This document shows, piece by piece, positions 1-5,240 of a DNA stretch of 5,749 nt. The stretch's first letter is position 1. Every line of letters begins with the position of its first letter. Below the pieces are notes generated by a model. It made no database searches and was not told the DNA's origin. It saw only the letters and a program-made list of their open reading frames with translations. The translations under genes were made by a program, and so were the position numbers. Source of the stretch: Veillonella sp. (lineage in GTDB: Bacteria > Bacillota > Negativicutes > Veillonellales > Veillonellaceae); assembly GCA_019419725.1 (NCBI GenBank), contig DXZL01000094.1, positions 1 to 5,749 of the forward strand, given 5' to 3'.

Positions 1-83
1 CCACATTGTGGACAACGGCCCATCCACTTAGAGGATTCAGCCCCACAATTTTGACAGAAGAATACTGATTTTGCTTTTGCCAT
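1..83 (-). CDS. radA: RadA (Sms) DNA repair/recombination protein, N-terminal fragment, cut by window edge
   Basis: Only the first 27 codons are present; the gene runs off the left edge. The visible peptide begins MAKAKSVFFCQNCG and has Cys10-x2-Cys13 and Cys24-x2-Cys27, the four-cysteine zinc finger that opens RadA/Sms. In the family this finger precedes a RecA-like ATPase and a Lon-like C-terminal domain, and the protein drives branch migration during recombination and repair. The ATG at 83 is preceded by GAGGT (91-87), a good but closely spaced Shine-Dalgarno. It lies downstream of clpC on the same strand, as in Bacillus subtilis, where the ctsR operon continues into radA and disA. A strong terminator-like hairpin lies between clpC and this start, so expression is probably partly uncoupled from clpC. 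Identity is confident from the N-terminus; intactness cannot be judged. Confidence 0.9.
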   Translation of the reverse strand, partial: MAKAKSVFFCQNCGAESSKWMGRCPQC

Positions 84-100
84 ATTACCTCAAAACTGTT

Positions 101-146
101 ATAAAAGATAAAAAAGGTCATGAATGATAACCATTCATGACCTTTT
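101..146 (-). terminator. Intrinsic terminator or attenuator between clpC and radA
   Basis: A perfect 15-bp inverted repeat (arms 112-126 and 132-146) has a 5-nt loop at 127-131. Read on the minus strand, the arm ends in CCTTTT and runs straight into TTATCTTTTAT, so the hairpin is followed by six consecutive U residues and a second U-rich stretch. This is a canonical intrinsic terminator for clpC transcripts. On the plus strand the tail is weak (TTTTATGCAT). The U-tract ends only about 10 nt before the radA Shine-Dalgarno, leaving no room for a promoter between them, so every radA transcript must pass through this element. Confidence 0.85.
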
Positions 147-186
147 ATGCATAATTTTACTACATGGTTAACTATCACTATTCTAT

Positions 187-195
187 AGTATACCA
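187..195 (-). promoter_or_regulatory. Candidate extended -10 promoter upstream of radA
   Basis: On the minus strand this reads TGGTATACT, an extended -10 (TGn followed by TATACT, five of six consensus bases). No good -35 is visible at 16-18 bp upstream, which is acceptable for extended -10 promoters. Transcription would start near 180 and give radA a leader of about 97 nt that contains the whole 112-146 hairpin. The surrounding 147-253 region is AT-rich and otherwise empty. The match is by eye, and AT-rich DNA gives many chance -10 sequences. Confidence 0.4.
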
Positions 196-253
196 TTTAA
201 GCCATATAATTTATATGAAAGGTAGTCATTAACTATATATTTTTGTATTTATA

Positions 254-2701
254 TTAAACCGTTACAACAATATCGTTATCCTTTGCATCTGCTTTAATTG
301 TTTTACCTGCTATCGCCTCACCTTTCAAAATAAGATCGGATACAGGGTCCTCAATTAAACGTTGAATAGCACGTTTTAAAGGACGAGCACCCATAGTAAA
401 ATCTGAACCTTCTTTAACAAGTAATTTCATAGCCTCAGGTGTAATTTCTAAGTGCAAATCACGTTCTTCAAGACGTTTTGTTACATCACTCATCAAAATT
501 GTTACAATTTTTGTTAAGTCCTCTTCAGTTAACGGATGGAATACTATCATCTCATCAATACGATTCAAAAACTCCGGTCTGAAATGACTTTTGACTGCAT
601 CCATAACAGACTTTTTAGCCTCTTTAAAATCAATACTTTTAGCATCTTTAGCAGTAGATTCAGCTTTTTTTGGTGCTAAGAAGCCTAGTTCTGTAGAGTT
701 CTTATGTAATGCTTTAGCTCCTAAATTACTAGTCATAATGATAACCGTATTTCTAAAGTCTACGGTTCTACCTTGACTATCTGTAAGTCGACCATCATCA
801 AGTACTTGCAATAGGATATTAAAGAAATCTGCATGAGCCTTTTCTACTTCATCAAGTAAAATAACGCTATATGGTTTACGACGAACTGCATCAGTGAGTT
901 GACCGCCCTCTTCATATCCTACATATCCAGGAGGGGCCCCAACTAGACGAGAAACAGTATGCTTTTCCATATATTCAGACATATCAAGTCGAATCATAGC
1001 AGATTCATCGCCGAACAAGGAGGATGCAAGAGCTCTTGCTAATTCAGTTTTACCAACCCCTGTTGGTCCAAGGAATAAGAATGAACCAATAGGACGTTTT
1101 GGATCCTTTAATCCAGCCCTTGCACGGCGCACAGCTTTCGCTACAGCTGTAACAGCATCATCTTGACCGATAACGCGTTTATGTAGCTCATCTTCTAAAT
1201 GAAGCAAGGTTTCAGATTCTTCTTCTGCTATTTTAGCCACCGGAATCCCCGTCCACTGAGCTACTACTGCAGCAATATCTTCTTCTGTAACTATTAGTTT
1301 TTGATCACTTTCCTCTTTAGCTACAGCTTTTTTATCGTCAATCTCTTTAACGAGAGCTTGCTCTTCATCACGAAGCTTAGCTGCCTTTTCAAAATCTTGA
1401 GATGTAACAGCAGCTTCCTTTTCTTTCTTTACCGTATTGAGTCGGTCTTCTAAAGCCTTAACATCTGGAGCTGCAGAAAAGACTTTCATACGCACCTTAG
1501 ATGCAGCTTCATCAACCACATCGATAGCCTTATCAGGCAAAAATCGATCTGCAATATATCGACTAGATAAGATAACAGCAGCTTTTAATGCCTCATCTGT
1601 AATTTTAGCCTTATGGAAAGCCTCATAGCGATCTCGTAATCCCATCAAGATTTCAAGAGCATCCTCTTCATTAGGTTCCCCTACTTGAACAGGTTGGAAA
1701 CGACGCTCTAAGGCAGCATCTTTTTCAATATGCTTTTTATATTCATCAAGTGTCGTAGCGCCAATCACTTGGAATTCACCACGTGCCAAAGCTGGTTTCA
1801 ATATATTTGCCGCATCCATTGCACCTTCAGTAGCGCCTGCGCCGACCAATGTATGAATTTCATCAATGAAGATAATCATATCATCATGTTGTTGCACTTC
1901 ATCGATTGCTTTTTTCAAGCGTTCTTCAAATTCACCACGGTATTTTGCACCAGCTAGCATAGAGCTAATACTAAGAGAAATAATGCGTTTGTTACGCAAA
2001 ATCTCTGGTACATTGCCATTGACAATACGTTGTGCCAAACCTTCAGCAATAGCCGTCTTACCTACACCAGGTTCACCGATAAGAACTGGATTATTTTTAG
2101 TTCTACGACTAAGAATTTGGATAACACGTTGGATTTCTGTATCACGACCAATAACAGGATCAATTTTACCTTGTTTTGCAGACTCATTTAGGTCCGTAGC
2201 GAAATCGGTTAAATCACCTAAGTCGCCATTGTTATTTGCTCCTTCTTGACCACTATGATTACCATTAGAACTAGAGCCAAGAATATGACGAATCGCTTCT
2301 ACTATATCGTCGGTACGAATATTCATAGCCCGTAAAATCCCAACTGCAACACCACCGCCGTCGCTGAGTAAACCAAGTAGAATATGCTCAGTACCAACGT
2401 AATTATGATTCATGCGATTAGCTACTTGAACAGCTAACTCAAGTACATGCTTAACACGTGGCGTCATATATATAGATGTTGCTTTTTTATTACCGCGGCC
2501 CACTTGCTCTTCTACAGCTTCAAAAATATCTTCTGTAACAATATTAAGCTCTTCTAAGGCCTTAGCAGCAACACCATTTTTAACCTTTGTCAGGCCGATG
2601 AGTACATGTTCAGTGCCTACATAGTCATGTCCCAACTCCAATGCGGCTTCTTGAGCAAAGGAAAGGACACGCTGTGCATCATCTGTAAATCGTTGCATCA
2701 T
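254..2701 (-). CDS. clpC: ClpC, ATP-dependent Clp protease ATP-binding subunit
   Basis: This is a class I Hsp100/AAA+ unfoldase that threads substrates into ClpP; in Firmicutes it takes McsB-phosphorylated and adaptor-delivered proteins. The 815-residue length is typical. An N-domain of two Clp repeats (about 1-142) keeps both GTEH motifs (Glu31, Glu105), matching the phospho-arginine-binding glutamates of B. subtilis ClpC. D1 has Walker A GEPGVGKT (209-216), the pore-loop motif KYRG (253-256) and Walker B IIFIDE (276-281). The middle domain with the UVR motif spans about 415-455, with QDFEKAA at 435-441. D2 has Walker A GPTGVGKT (545-552), pore loop GYVGY (592-596) and Walker B (613-618). 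An LGF tripeptide (672-674) occupies the ClpP-docking loop position. Two ATGs are adjacent (2701 and 2698); GAGGTGAT (2712-2705) serves either, with the second better spaced. It follows mcsB after 226 bp and probably also has its own promoter. All catalytic motifs look intact. Confidence 0.98.
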   Translation of the reverse strand: MMQRFTDDAQRVLSFAQEAALELGHDYVGTEHVLIGLTKVKNGVAAKALEELNIVTEDIFEAVEEQVGRGNKKATSIYMTPRVKHVLELAVQVANRMNHNYVGTEHILLGLLSDGGGVAVGILRAMNIRTDDIVEAIRHILGSSSNGNHSGQEGANNNGDLGDLTDFATDLNESAKQGKIDPVIGRDTEIQRVIQILSRRTKNNPVLIGEPGVGKTAIAEGLAQRIVNGNVPEILRNKRIISLSISSMLAGAKYRGEFEERLKKAIDEVQQHDDMIIFIDEIHTLVGAGATEGAMDAANILKPALARGEFQVIGATTLDEYKKHIEKDAALERRFQPVQVGEPNEEDALEILMGLRDRYEAFHKAKITDEALKAAVILSSRYIADRFLPDKAIDVVDEAASKVRMKVFSAAPDVKALEDRLNTVKKEKEAAVTSQDFEKAAKLRDEEQALVKEIDDKKAVAKEESDQKLIVTEEDIAAVVAQWTGIPVAKIAEEESETLLHLEDELHKRVIGQDDAVTAVAKAVRRARAGLKDPKRPIGSFLFLGPTGVGKTELARALASSLFGDESAMIRLDMSEYMEKHTVSRLVGAPPGYVGYEEGGQLTDAVRRKPYSVILLDEVEKAHADFFNILLQVLDDGRLTDSQGRTVDFRNTVIIMTSNLGAKALHKNSTELGFLAPKKAESTAKDAKSIDFKEAKKSVMDAVKSHFRPEFLNRIDEMIVFHPLTEEDLTKIVTILMSDVTKRLEERDLHLEITPEAMKLLVKEGSDFTMGARPLKRAIQRLIEDPVSDLILKGEAIAGKTIKADAKDNDIVVTV

Positions 2702-2758
2702 ACTATCACCTCATCTATCTATGTAAATTGTAATTATTTCTCTTCAAATATATGTAAA

Positions 2759-2779
2759 CAATGGTAGGATATACCATTG
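2759..2779. repeat. Short inverted repeat upstream of clpC
   Basis: CAATGGTA (2759-2766) and TACCATTG (2772-2779) form an exact 8-bp inverted repeat around a 5-bp centre. It lies about 60-80 bp before the clpC start. The right arm contains the TG of a possible minus-strand extended -10 (TGGTATATC, 2776-2768), so a protein bound here would cover that element. It could be a regulator site, an mRNA hairpin in the clpC leader, or chance. Confidence 0.45.
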
Positions 2780-2817
2780 GAATAGCTATTAACTAAACAA
2801 ACAAATTCTACAGTCAA
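2768..2817 (-). promoter_or_regulatory. Candidate internal promoter(s) for clpC
   Basis: Two overlapping possibilities are visible on the minus strand. One is a -35 TTGACT (2817-2812, five of six) with an 18-bp spacer and -10 GTTAAT (2793-2788, four of six). The other is an extended -10 TGGTATATC (2776-2768) without a clear -35. Either would give a clpC leader of roughly 60-80 nt. No pair of GTCAAA heptads is present here, only a single AGTCAAC (2812-2818, plus strand), so a clpC-proximal promoter would not obviously be under CtsR. Confidence 0.4.
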
Positions 2818-2833
2818 CTCGAATATATTATAT

Positions 2834-2861
2834 TGGCTTTAATCATATCAGATTAAAGCCA
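2834..2861 (-). other. Stem-loop in the mcsB-clpC spacer
   Basis: An exact 11-bp inverted repeat (2834-2844 and 2851-2861, arms TGGCTTTAATC and GATTAAAGCCA) has a 6-nt loop. On the minus strand it follows the mcsB stop by about 66 nt. It is not followed by a U-run (the next bases are ATATAATATATTC), so it is a poor intrinsic terminator. It may be a processing site, a 3'-end stabiliser for the ctsR-mcsA-mcsB message, or a partial terminator that lowers readthrough into clpC. Confidence 0.6.
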
Positions 2862-2871
2862 TCTATTATCA

Positions 2872-2889
2872 ACACATAGTTATATGTGT
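2872..2889 (-). other. Small stem-loop after mcsB
   Basis: ACACATA (2872-2878) and TATGTGT (2883-2889) form a 7-bp inverted repeat with a 4-nt loop. It lies between the mcsB stop and the larger 2834-2861 stem-loop. It is AT-rich and weak alone; its only interest is the pairing with the second hairpin in the same spacer. Confidence 0.35.
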
Positions 2890-2927
2890 AAATTTATTAT
2901 ATGTAATTGATTTTTTCCAAATTTATA

Positions 2928-3989
2928 TTAATGTGAAAGCTTTTGGCGGATTACCTTTGCCCGATAGCTATCACACTCGATATCTGTTAGATCATCATTT
3001 CCTGCATATTTAGAAAGAAAATTAGGTCTAGTTATGGCAATTAACTCATTAAATGAATCCTTCCCCCAAGAAGGTAAAATCTCTAAGTCAACGCCTAATT
3101 GGATATCACTAAGCTTTGTTAAGGCCTCTTTGCCATTTACACGACGCGCATATTGTAAAACACCATAAGAGCGCCAAAGTACATCTTCTAAACCTTCTTT
3201 ATCATTATGTAATAAGGACTGTCTAGATTTTCGCTCCTCCGCAATAATGCCTTCTACAATCTTCGTCAATTGCTCGATAGTATCCTCTTCACTGACCCCC
3301 ATAGTACGTTGATTTGAAATTTGGTATATGTTCCCTAAAGCTTCGGAACCTTCCCCATATAATCCACGTACAGAATAGCCCAATTGAATGATGCTACGAA
3401 TAAGGCGTGTAATTCGTCCCGATATGGTCAATGCTGGCAAATGTAACATTACAGATGCCCTCAAACCTGTGCCTACATTAGTAGGACAAGCTGTTAAATA
3501 ACCAAACCGTTCATCAAACGCATATGGATATTTTGCTTCAATTGCCTTATCTATTTTTAGGGCATGTTCATAAGCTTCATGTAATCGCAATCCAGAGACC
3601 ATAGATTGAATTCGCAAGTGATCTTCTTCATTCACCATAATCACAATAGATGCATCATCAGATACTACTAAATTACGATATGGAAGTTTTTCCTCCAATG
3701 CAGGACTCATTAAATGTTTTTCCACTAATATAGCTCGCTCACGCTCGCTTAATTGCTCAAGATTAATATTGGAGTATTGATGTCCATCTACTTCTTTTAA
3801 AGGTTGAAGCAAGCCTCTAGAGATGGTATTTACCTTTTCTAAAGATGACGTATCATTACGATTTGTAAACAATATTCCATCAAAATTCCGTGCTAATCGG
3901 ATTCGACTAGATATGACAATATGATCGGTTGCATCCGCATCGTGTTGTAGCCATGGGCTTAAAGGAGAGTCTAATATAGTATCTAACAT
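2928..3989 (-). CDS. mcsB: McsB, protein-arginine kinase
   Basis: McsB phosphorylates arginine residues on proteins, marking them for ClpC-ClpP degradation and inactivating CtsR under stress; it belongs to the phosphagen (creatine/arginine) kinase superfamily and acts with McsA. Visible hallmarks are SSRIRLARN (27-35) near the N-terminus, NEEDHLRIQ (120-128) with the catalytic acidic loop, CPTNVGTGLRASV (168-180) with the conserved active-site Cys168, and YGEGSEALGN (211-220). Length is 353 residues, slightly shorter than the roughly 360 of Bacillus McsB. The C-terminal allosteric phospho-arginine motif, RDxxRA in Bacillus-type enzymes, reads CDSYRA here (339-344), so its first arginine is replaced. 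The ATG at 3989 has a strong TAGGAGGT Shine-Dalgarno (4004-3997) that overlaps the mcsA stop; the gap to mcsA is 12 nt. The assignment is secure. Confidence 0.97.
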   Translation of the reverse strand: MLDTILDSPLSPWLQHDADATDHIVISSRIRLARNFDGILFTNRNDTSSLEKVNTISRGLLQPLKEVDGHQYSNINLEQLSERERAILVEKHLMSPALEEKLPYRNLVVSDDASIVIMVNEEDHLRIQSMVSGLRLHEAYEHALKIDKAIEAKYPYAFDERFGYLTACPTNVGTGLRASVMLHLPALTISGRITRLIRSIIQLGYSVRGLYGEGSEALGNIYQISNQRTMGVSEEDTIEQLTKIVEGIIAEERKSRQSLLHNDKEGLEDVLWRSYGVLQYARRVNGKEALTKLSDIQLGVDLEILPSWGKDSFNELIAITRPNFLSKYAGNDDLTDIECDSYRAKVIRQKLSH

Positions 3990-4001
3990 AATAAGAACCT
4001 C

Positions 4002-4541
4002 CTACTCTTTATCGCCACCAATGATGGCTTCTAATTCTTTTATTTTATCTCTTAAAATGGCTGCATCCTCGAAGTTCTCTGTTTGAATTGCTGAGTCTAA
4101 TTGATGACGTAACCGCTTTAGTTCATACTTTGCTTTAAATACATTATGACCATGACTAGGAACAGTTCCTTCATATTCAGAACTACCTTGTAATCGTTGT
4201 AATAACGGTTTTATTTCACTAGCAAAGGTTTCATAACATGTATCACAACCAAACTTTCCTACACGATTAAACTCATCATAAGTAATACCACATTGAGGGC
4301 AACGTTTAGACTGATGTGATTTTAATAAACTATCAGGATAGACCATATTCTTAAAGAAATCATTGGTAAAGAAGCTATCATCCCACATATCATTCATAAA
4401 GGAACTATAAGGAGATAATTTTCCCTCCTGTTGTAATGCAGTTGCACAAGTATTGCACAAATGTTGTTCCGTCTTCTGATTATTTACAATATTTGTCATA
4501 TGGATGGTAGCTTCATTTTTATGGCAATGATCACATATCAC
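4002..4541 (-). CDS. mcsA: McsA, zinc-binding activator of McsB
   Basis: McsA binds and activates the arginine kinase McsB and helps couple CtsR and other substrates to ClpC. The 179-residue protein has the expected layout: an N-terminal zinc finger with Cys3-x2-Cys6 and Cys29-x2-Cys32, a second CxxC pair set at Cys81/Cys84 and Cys99/Cys102, and a C-terminal UVR motif (about 139-172, with NFEDAAILRDKIKEL at 156-170). A similar UVR motif is in the ClpC middle domain. Translation starts at a GTG (4541): an in-frame TGA lies two codons upstream, the family N-terminus MIC matches, and AAGGAG (4556-4551) sits 9 nt before it. That Shine-Dalgarno lies within the last codons of ctsR and the gap is 6 nt, so the two are probably translationally coupled. 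All eight cysteines are present. Confidence 0.96.
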   Translation of the reverse strand: MICDHCHKNEATIHMTNIVNNQKTEQHLCNTCATALQQEGKLSPYSSFMNDMWDDSFFTNDFFKNMVYPDSLLKSHQSKRCPQCGITYDEFNRVGKFGCDTCYETFASEIKPLLQRLQGSSEYEGTVPSHGHNVFKAKYELKRLRHQLDSAIQTENFEDAAILRDKIKELEAIIGGDKE

Positions 4542-4547
4542 TGATCA

Positions 4548-5027
4548 TCACTCCTTCCGTAGTGTATCCACCATTGTTGCGTAGAGCTCACGAATTGCAT
4601 CATTACGATGTTCAATGTCGGTATTCTCAATCAATGTAGCAAAAGAATTATGCATTAATTGAGCTTCACGACGAGTAATTTTTTCTGCTTGTAGCAATTG
4701 GAACAAGGATTGGTCTACATCTTTAATATCAATCAATCGATCTACTGTGTTTTGACCTTCATAAATACGATAGGTTGTTACAGCTGGTAGTGAATCGGAG
4801 CTTTCTGGATTTAATTTAGTAATTCGAATATATCCGCCTAGCCCACGTCTTGATTCAACATCAAAGCCGCGTTCATTAGAAAATCGTGTACTTAGTACAT
4901 AACTAATTTGCGATGGTGCACAATCTAATTCATCGGCTAATTCGTTACGTTTTAAAATTAATTTCTCTTGTTCTTCACGCATACGATCTAATATAAACTT
5001 TTCTATTTTATCAGCTATCATACTCAT
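4548..5027 (-). CDS. ctsR: CtsR, transcriptional repressor of class III heat-shock genes
   Basis: CtsR is the dimeric winged-helix repressor of clp genes in Firmicutes; on heat or protein stress it leaves DNA and is handled by McsA/McsB/ClpC. From the ATG at 5027 the protein is 159 residues. Helix-turn-helix residues lie at about 28-47 (including CAPSQISYVLSTRF, 36-49), the wing is at 56-70, and a C-terminal helical domain (about 105-159) includes ITRREAQLM (117-125). The wing loop reads RGLGGYIRI (61-69), where Bacillus-type CtsR has four glycines: Leu63 interrupts the heat-sensing tetraglycine. An in-frame GTG at 5036 would add three residues but falls inside the Shine-Dalgarno AAAGAGGTG (5042-5034), which is correctly spaced (6 nt) for the 5027 ATG; another ATG at 5021 is less well placed. 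First gene of its operon and probably autoregulated. Confidence 0.96.
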   Translation of the reverse strand: MSMIADKIEKFILDRMREEQEKLILKRNELADELDCAPSQISYVLSTRFSNERGFDVESRRGLGGYIRITKLNPESSDSLPAVTTYRIYEGQNTVDRLIDIKDVDQSLFQLLQAEKITRREAQLMHNSFATLIENTDIEHRNDAIRELYATMVDTLRKE

Positions 5028-5061
5028 AAAAAACACCTCTTTAACATTTTATTTAATATAT

Positions 5062-5154
5062 TTTGACTATTTGTTTTTTACATATATTTATTATATTTGA
5101 CTTTTTGACTTTAGTCAATATAAAGGTCAAATTTCTTATACTATATTTTTGACC
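5062..5154. promoter_or_regulatory. Cluster of CtsR-like (A/G)GTCAAA heptads, candidate CtsR operator region
   Basis: Five exact (A/G)GTCAAA heptads fall within 93 bp: on the minus strand at 5068-5062, 5102-5096, 5110-5104 and 5154-5148, and on the plus strand at 5125-5131. A sixth near-match, AGTCAAT, is at 5113-5119 on the plus strand. The published Firmicute CtsR box is two direct heptads separated by 3 bp. No pair here has that spacing: the closest direct pair is separated by 1 bp (8-bp period), and two others form an inverted pair. The heptads touch the ctsR promoter spacer, its early transcribed region, and the -35 of a rightward promoter. CtsR binding is inferred from motif and gene context. 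Confidence 0.7.
5090..5118 (-). promoter_or_regulatory. ctsR operon promoter with operator-like repeats in its spacer
   Basis: On the minus strand, -35 TTGACT (5118-5113, five of six) and -10 TATAAT (5095-5090, six of six) are separated by exactly 17 bp. Transcription would start near 5083, giving a leader of about 56 nt. The spacer itself (5112-5096) contains two direct AGTCAAA heptads (5110-5104 and 5102-5096). A repressor bound there would directly exclude RNA polymerase. This is the clearest promoter in the window. Confidence 0.8.
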
Positions 5155-5157
5155 TTT
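5122..5157. repeat. 10-bp inverted repeat built on GGTCAAA heptads
   Basis: AAAGGTCAAA (5122-5131) and TTTGACCTTT (5148-5157) are exact inverted copies separated by 16 bp, midway between the ctsR promoter and the rightward promoters. Arm centres are 26 bp apart, about two and a half helical turns. It could hold two repressor dimers or one looped complex regulating both directions. The spacing is long for a transcript hairpin with a function. Confidence 0.65.
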
Positions 5158-5176
5158 TAATACATTCTCTTATAAT
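5149..5176 (+). promoter_or_regulatory. Rightward promoter P1 for the SpeD-like gene
   Basis: -35 TTGACC (5149-5154, five of six) and -10 TATAAT (5171-5176, six of six) are separated by 16 bp. Transcription would begin near 5183, about 58 nt before the chosen start codon. The -35 coincides with the GGTCAAA heptad at 5148-5154 on the opposite strand, so the same repressor could control this promoter. Confidence 0.6.
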
Positions 5177-5205
5177 TGGACTTAATCTTAAATTCTAGGT
5201 ATAAT
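5177..5205 (+). promoter_or_regulatory. Rightward promoter P2 for the SpeD-like gene
   Basis: -35 TGGACT (5177-5182, four of six) is followed after 17 bp by -10 TATAAT (5200-5205, six of six). Initiation near 5212 would lie downstream of the in-frame ATG at 5208, supporting the later start at 5241. It has no GTCAAA heptad of its own, so it could give CtsR-independent expression. Confidence 0.5.
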
Positions 5206-5240
5206 AAATGAGATATATTTTTATGAAAGAAGGTGTTGTT

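Noticed and set aside
1866..2249. A 127-codon open frame on the plus strand, and shorter ones at 591-776, 1437-1628 and 1730-1957
   Set aside because: All lie fully antisense within clpC, whose protein is conserved along its whole length. Their translations resemble no family I recognise and they lack convincing ribosome binding sites.
2834..2861. Intrinsic terminator after mcsB
   Set aside because: The 11-bp stem-loop is not followed by a U-run on either strand, so it is listed only as a stem-loop.
5028..5036. GTG start for ctsR at 5036, adding three residues
   Set aside because: The GTG is part of the Shine-Dalgarno AAAGAGGTG itself; the ATG at 5027 is correctly spaced from it.
5096..5110. 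A canonical CtsR box (two direct heptads with a 3-bp gap)
   Set aside because: The gap between the heptads is 1 bp, and no other pair in the region has a 3-bp gap, so this is reported as non-canonical.
5208..5240. An upstream in-frame start for the SpeD-like protein at 5208 or 5223
   Set aside because: The extra 11 residues do not match the SpeD N-terminus, the P2 promoter would start transcription after 5208, and the good Shine-Dalgarno (5228-5235) points to 5241.
5028..5240. HrcA/CIRCE element, riboswitch or CRISPR-like repeats in the divergent spacer
   Set aside because: No TTAGCACTC inverted repeat, no structured conserved leader and no regular repeat-spacer array is visible; the repeats are short heptads only.
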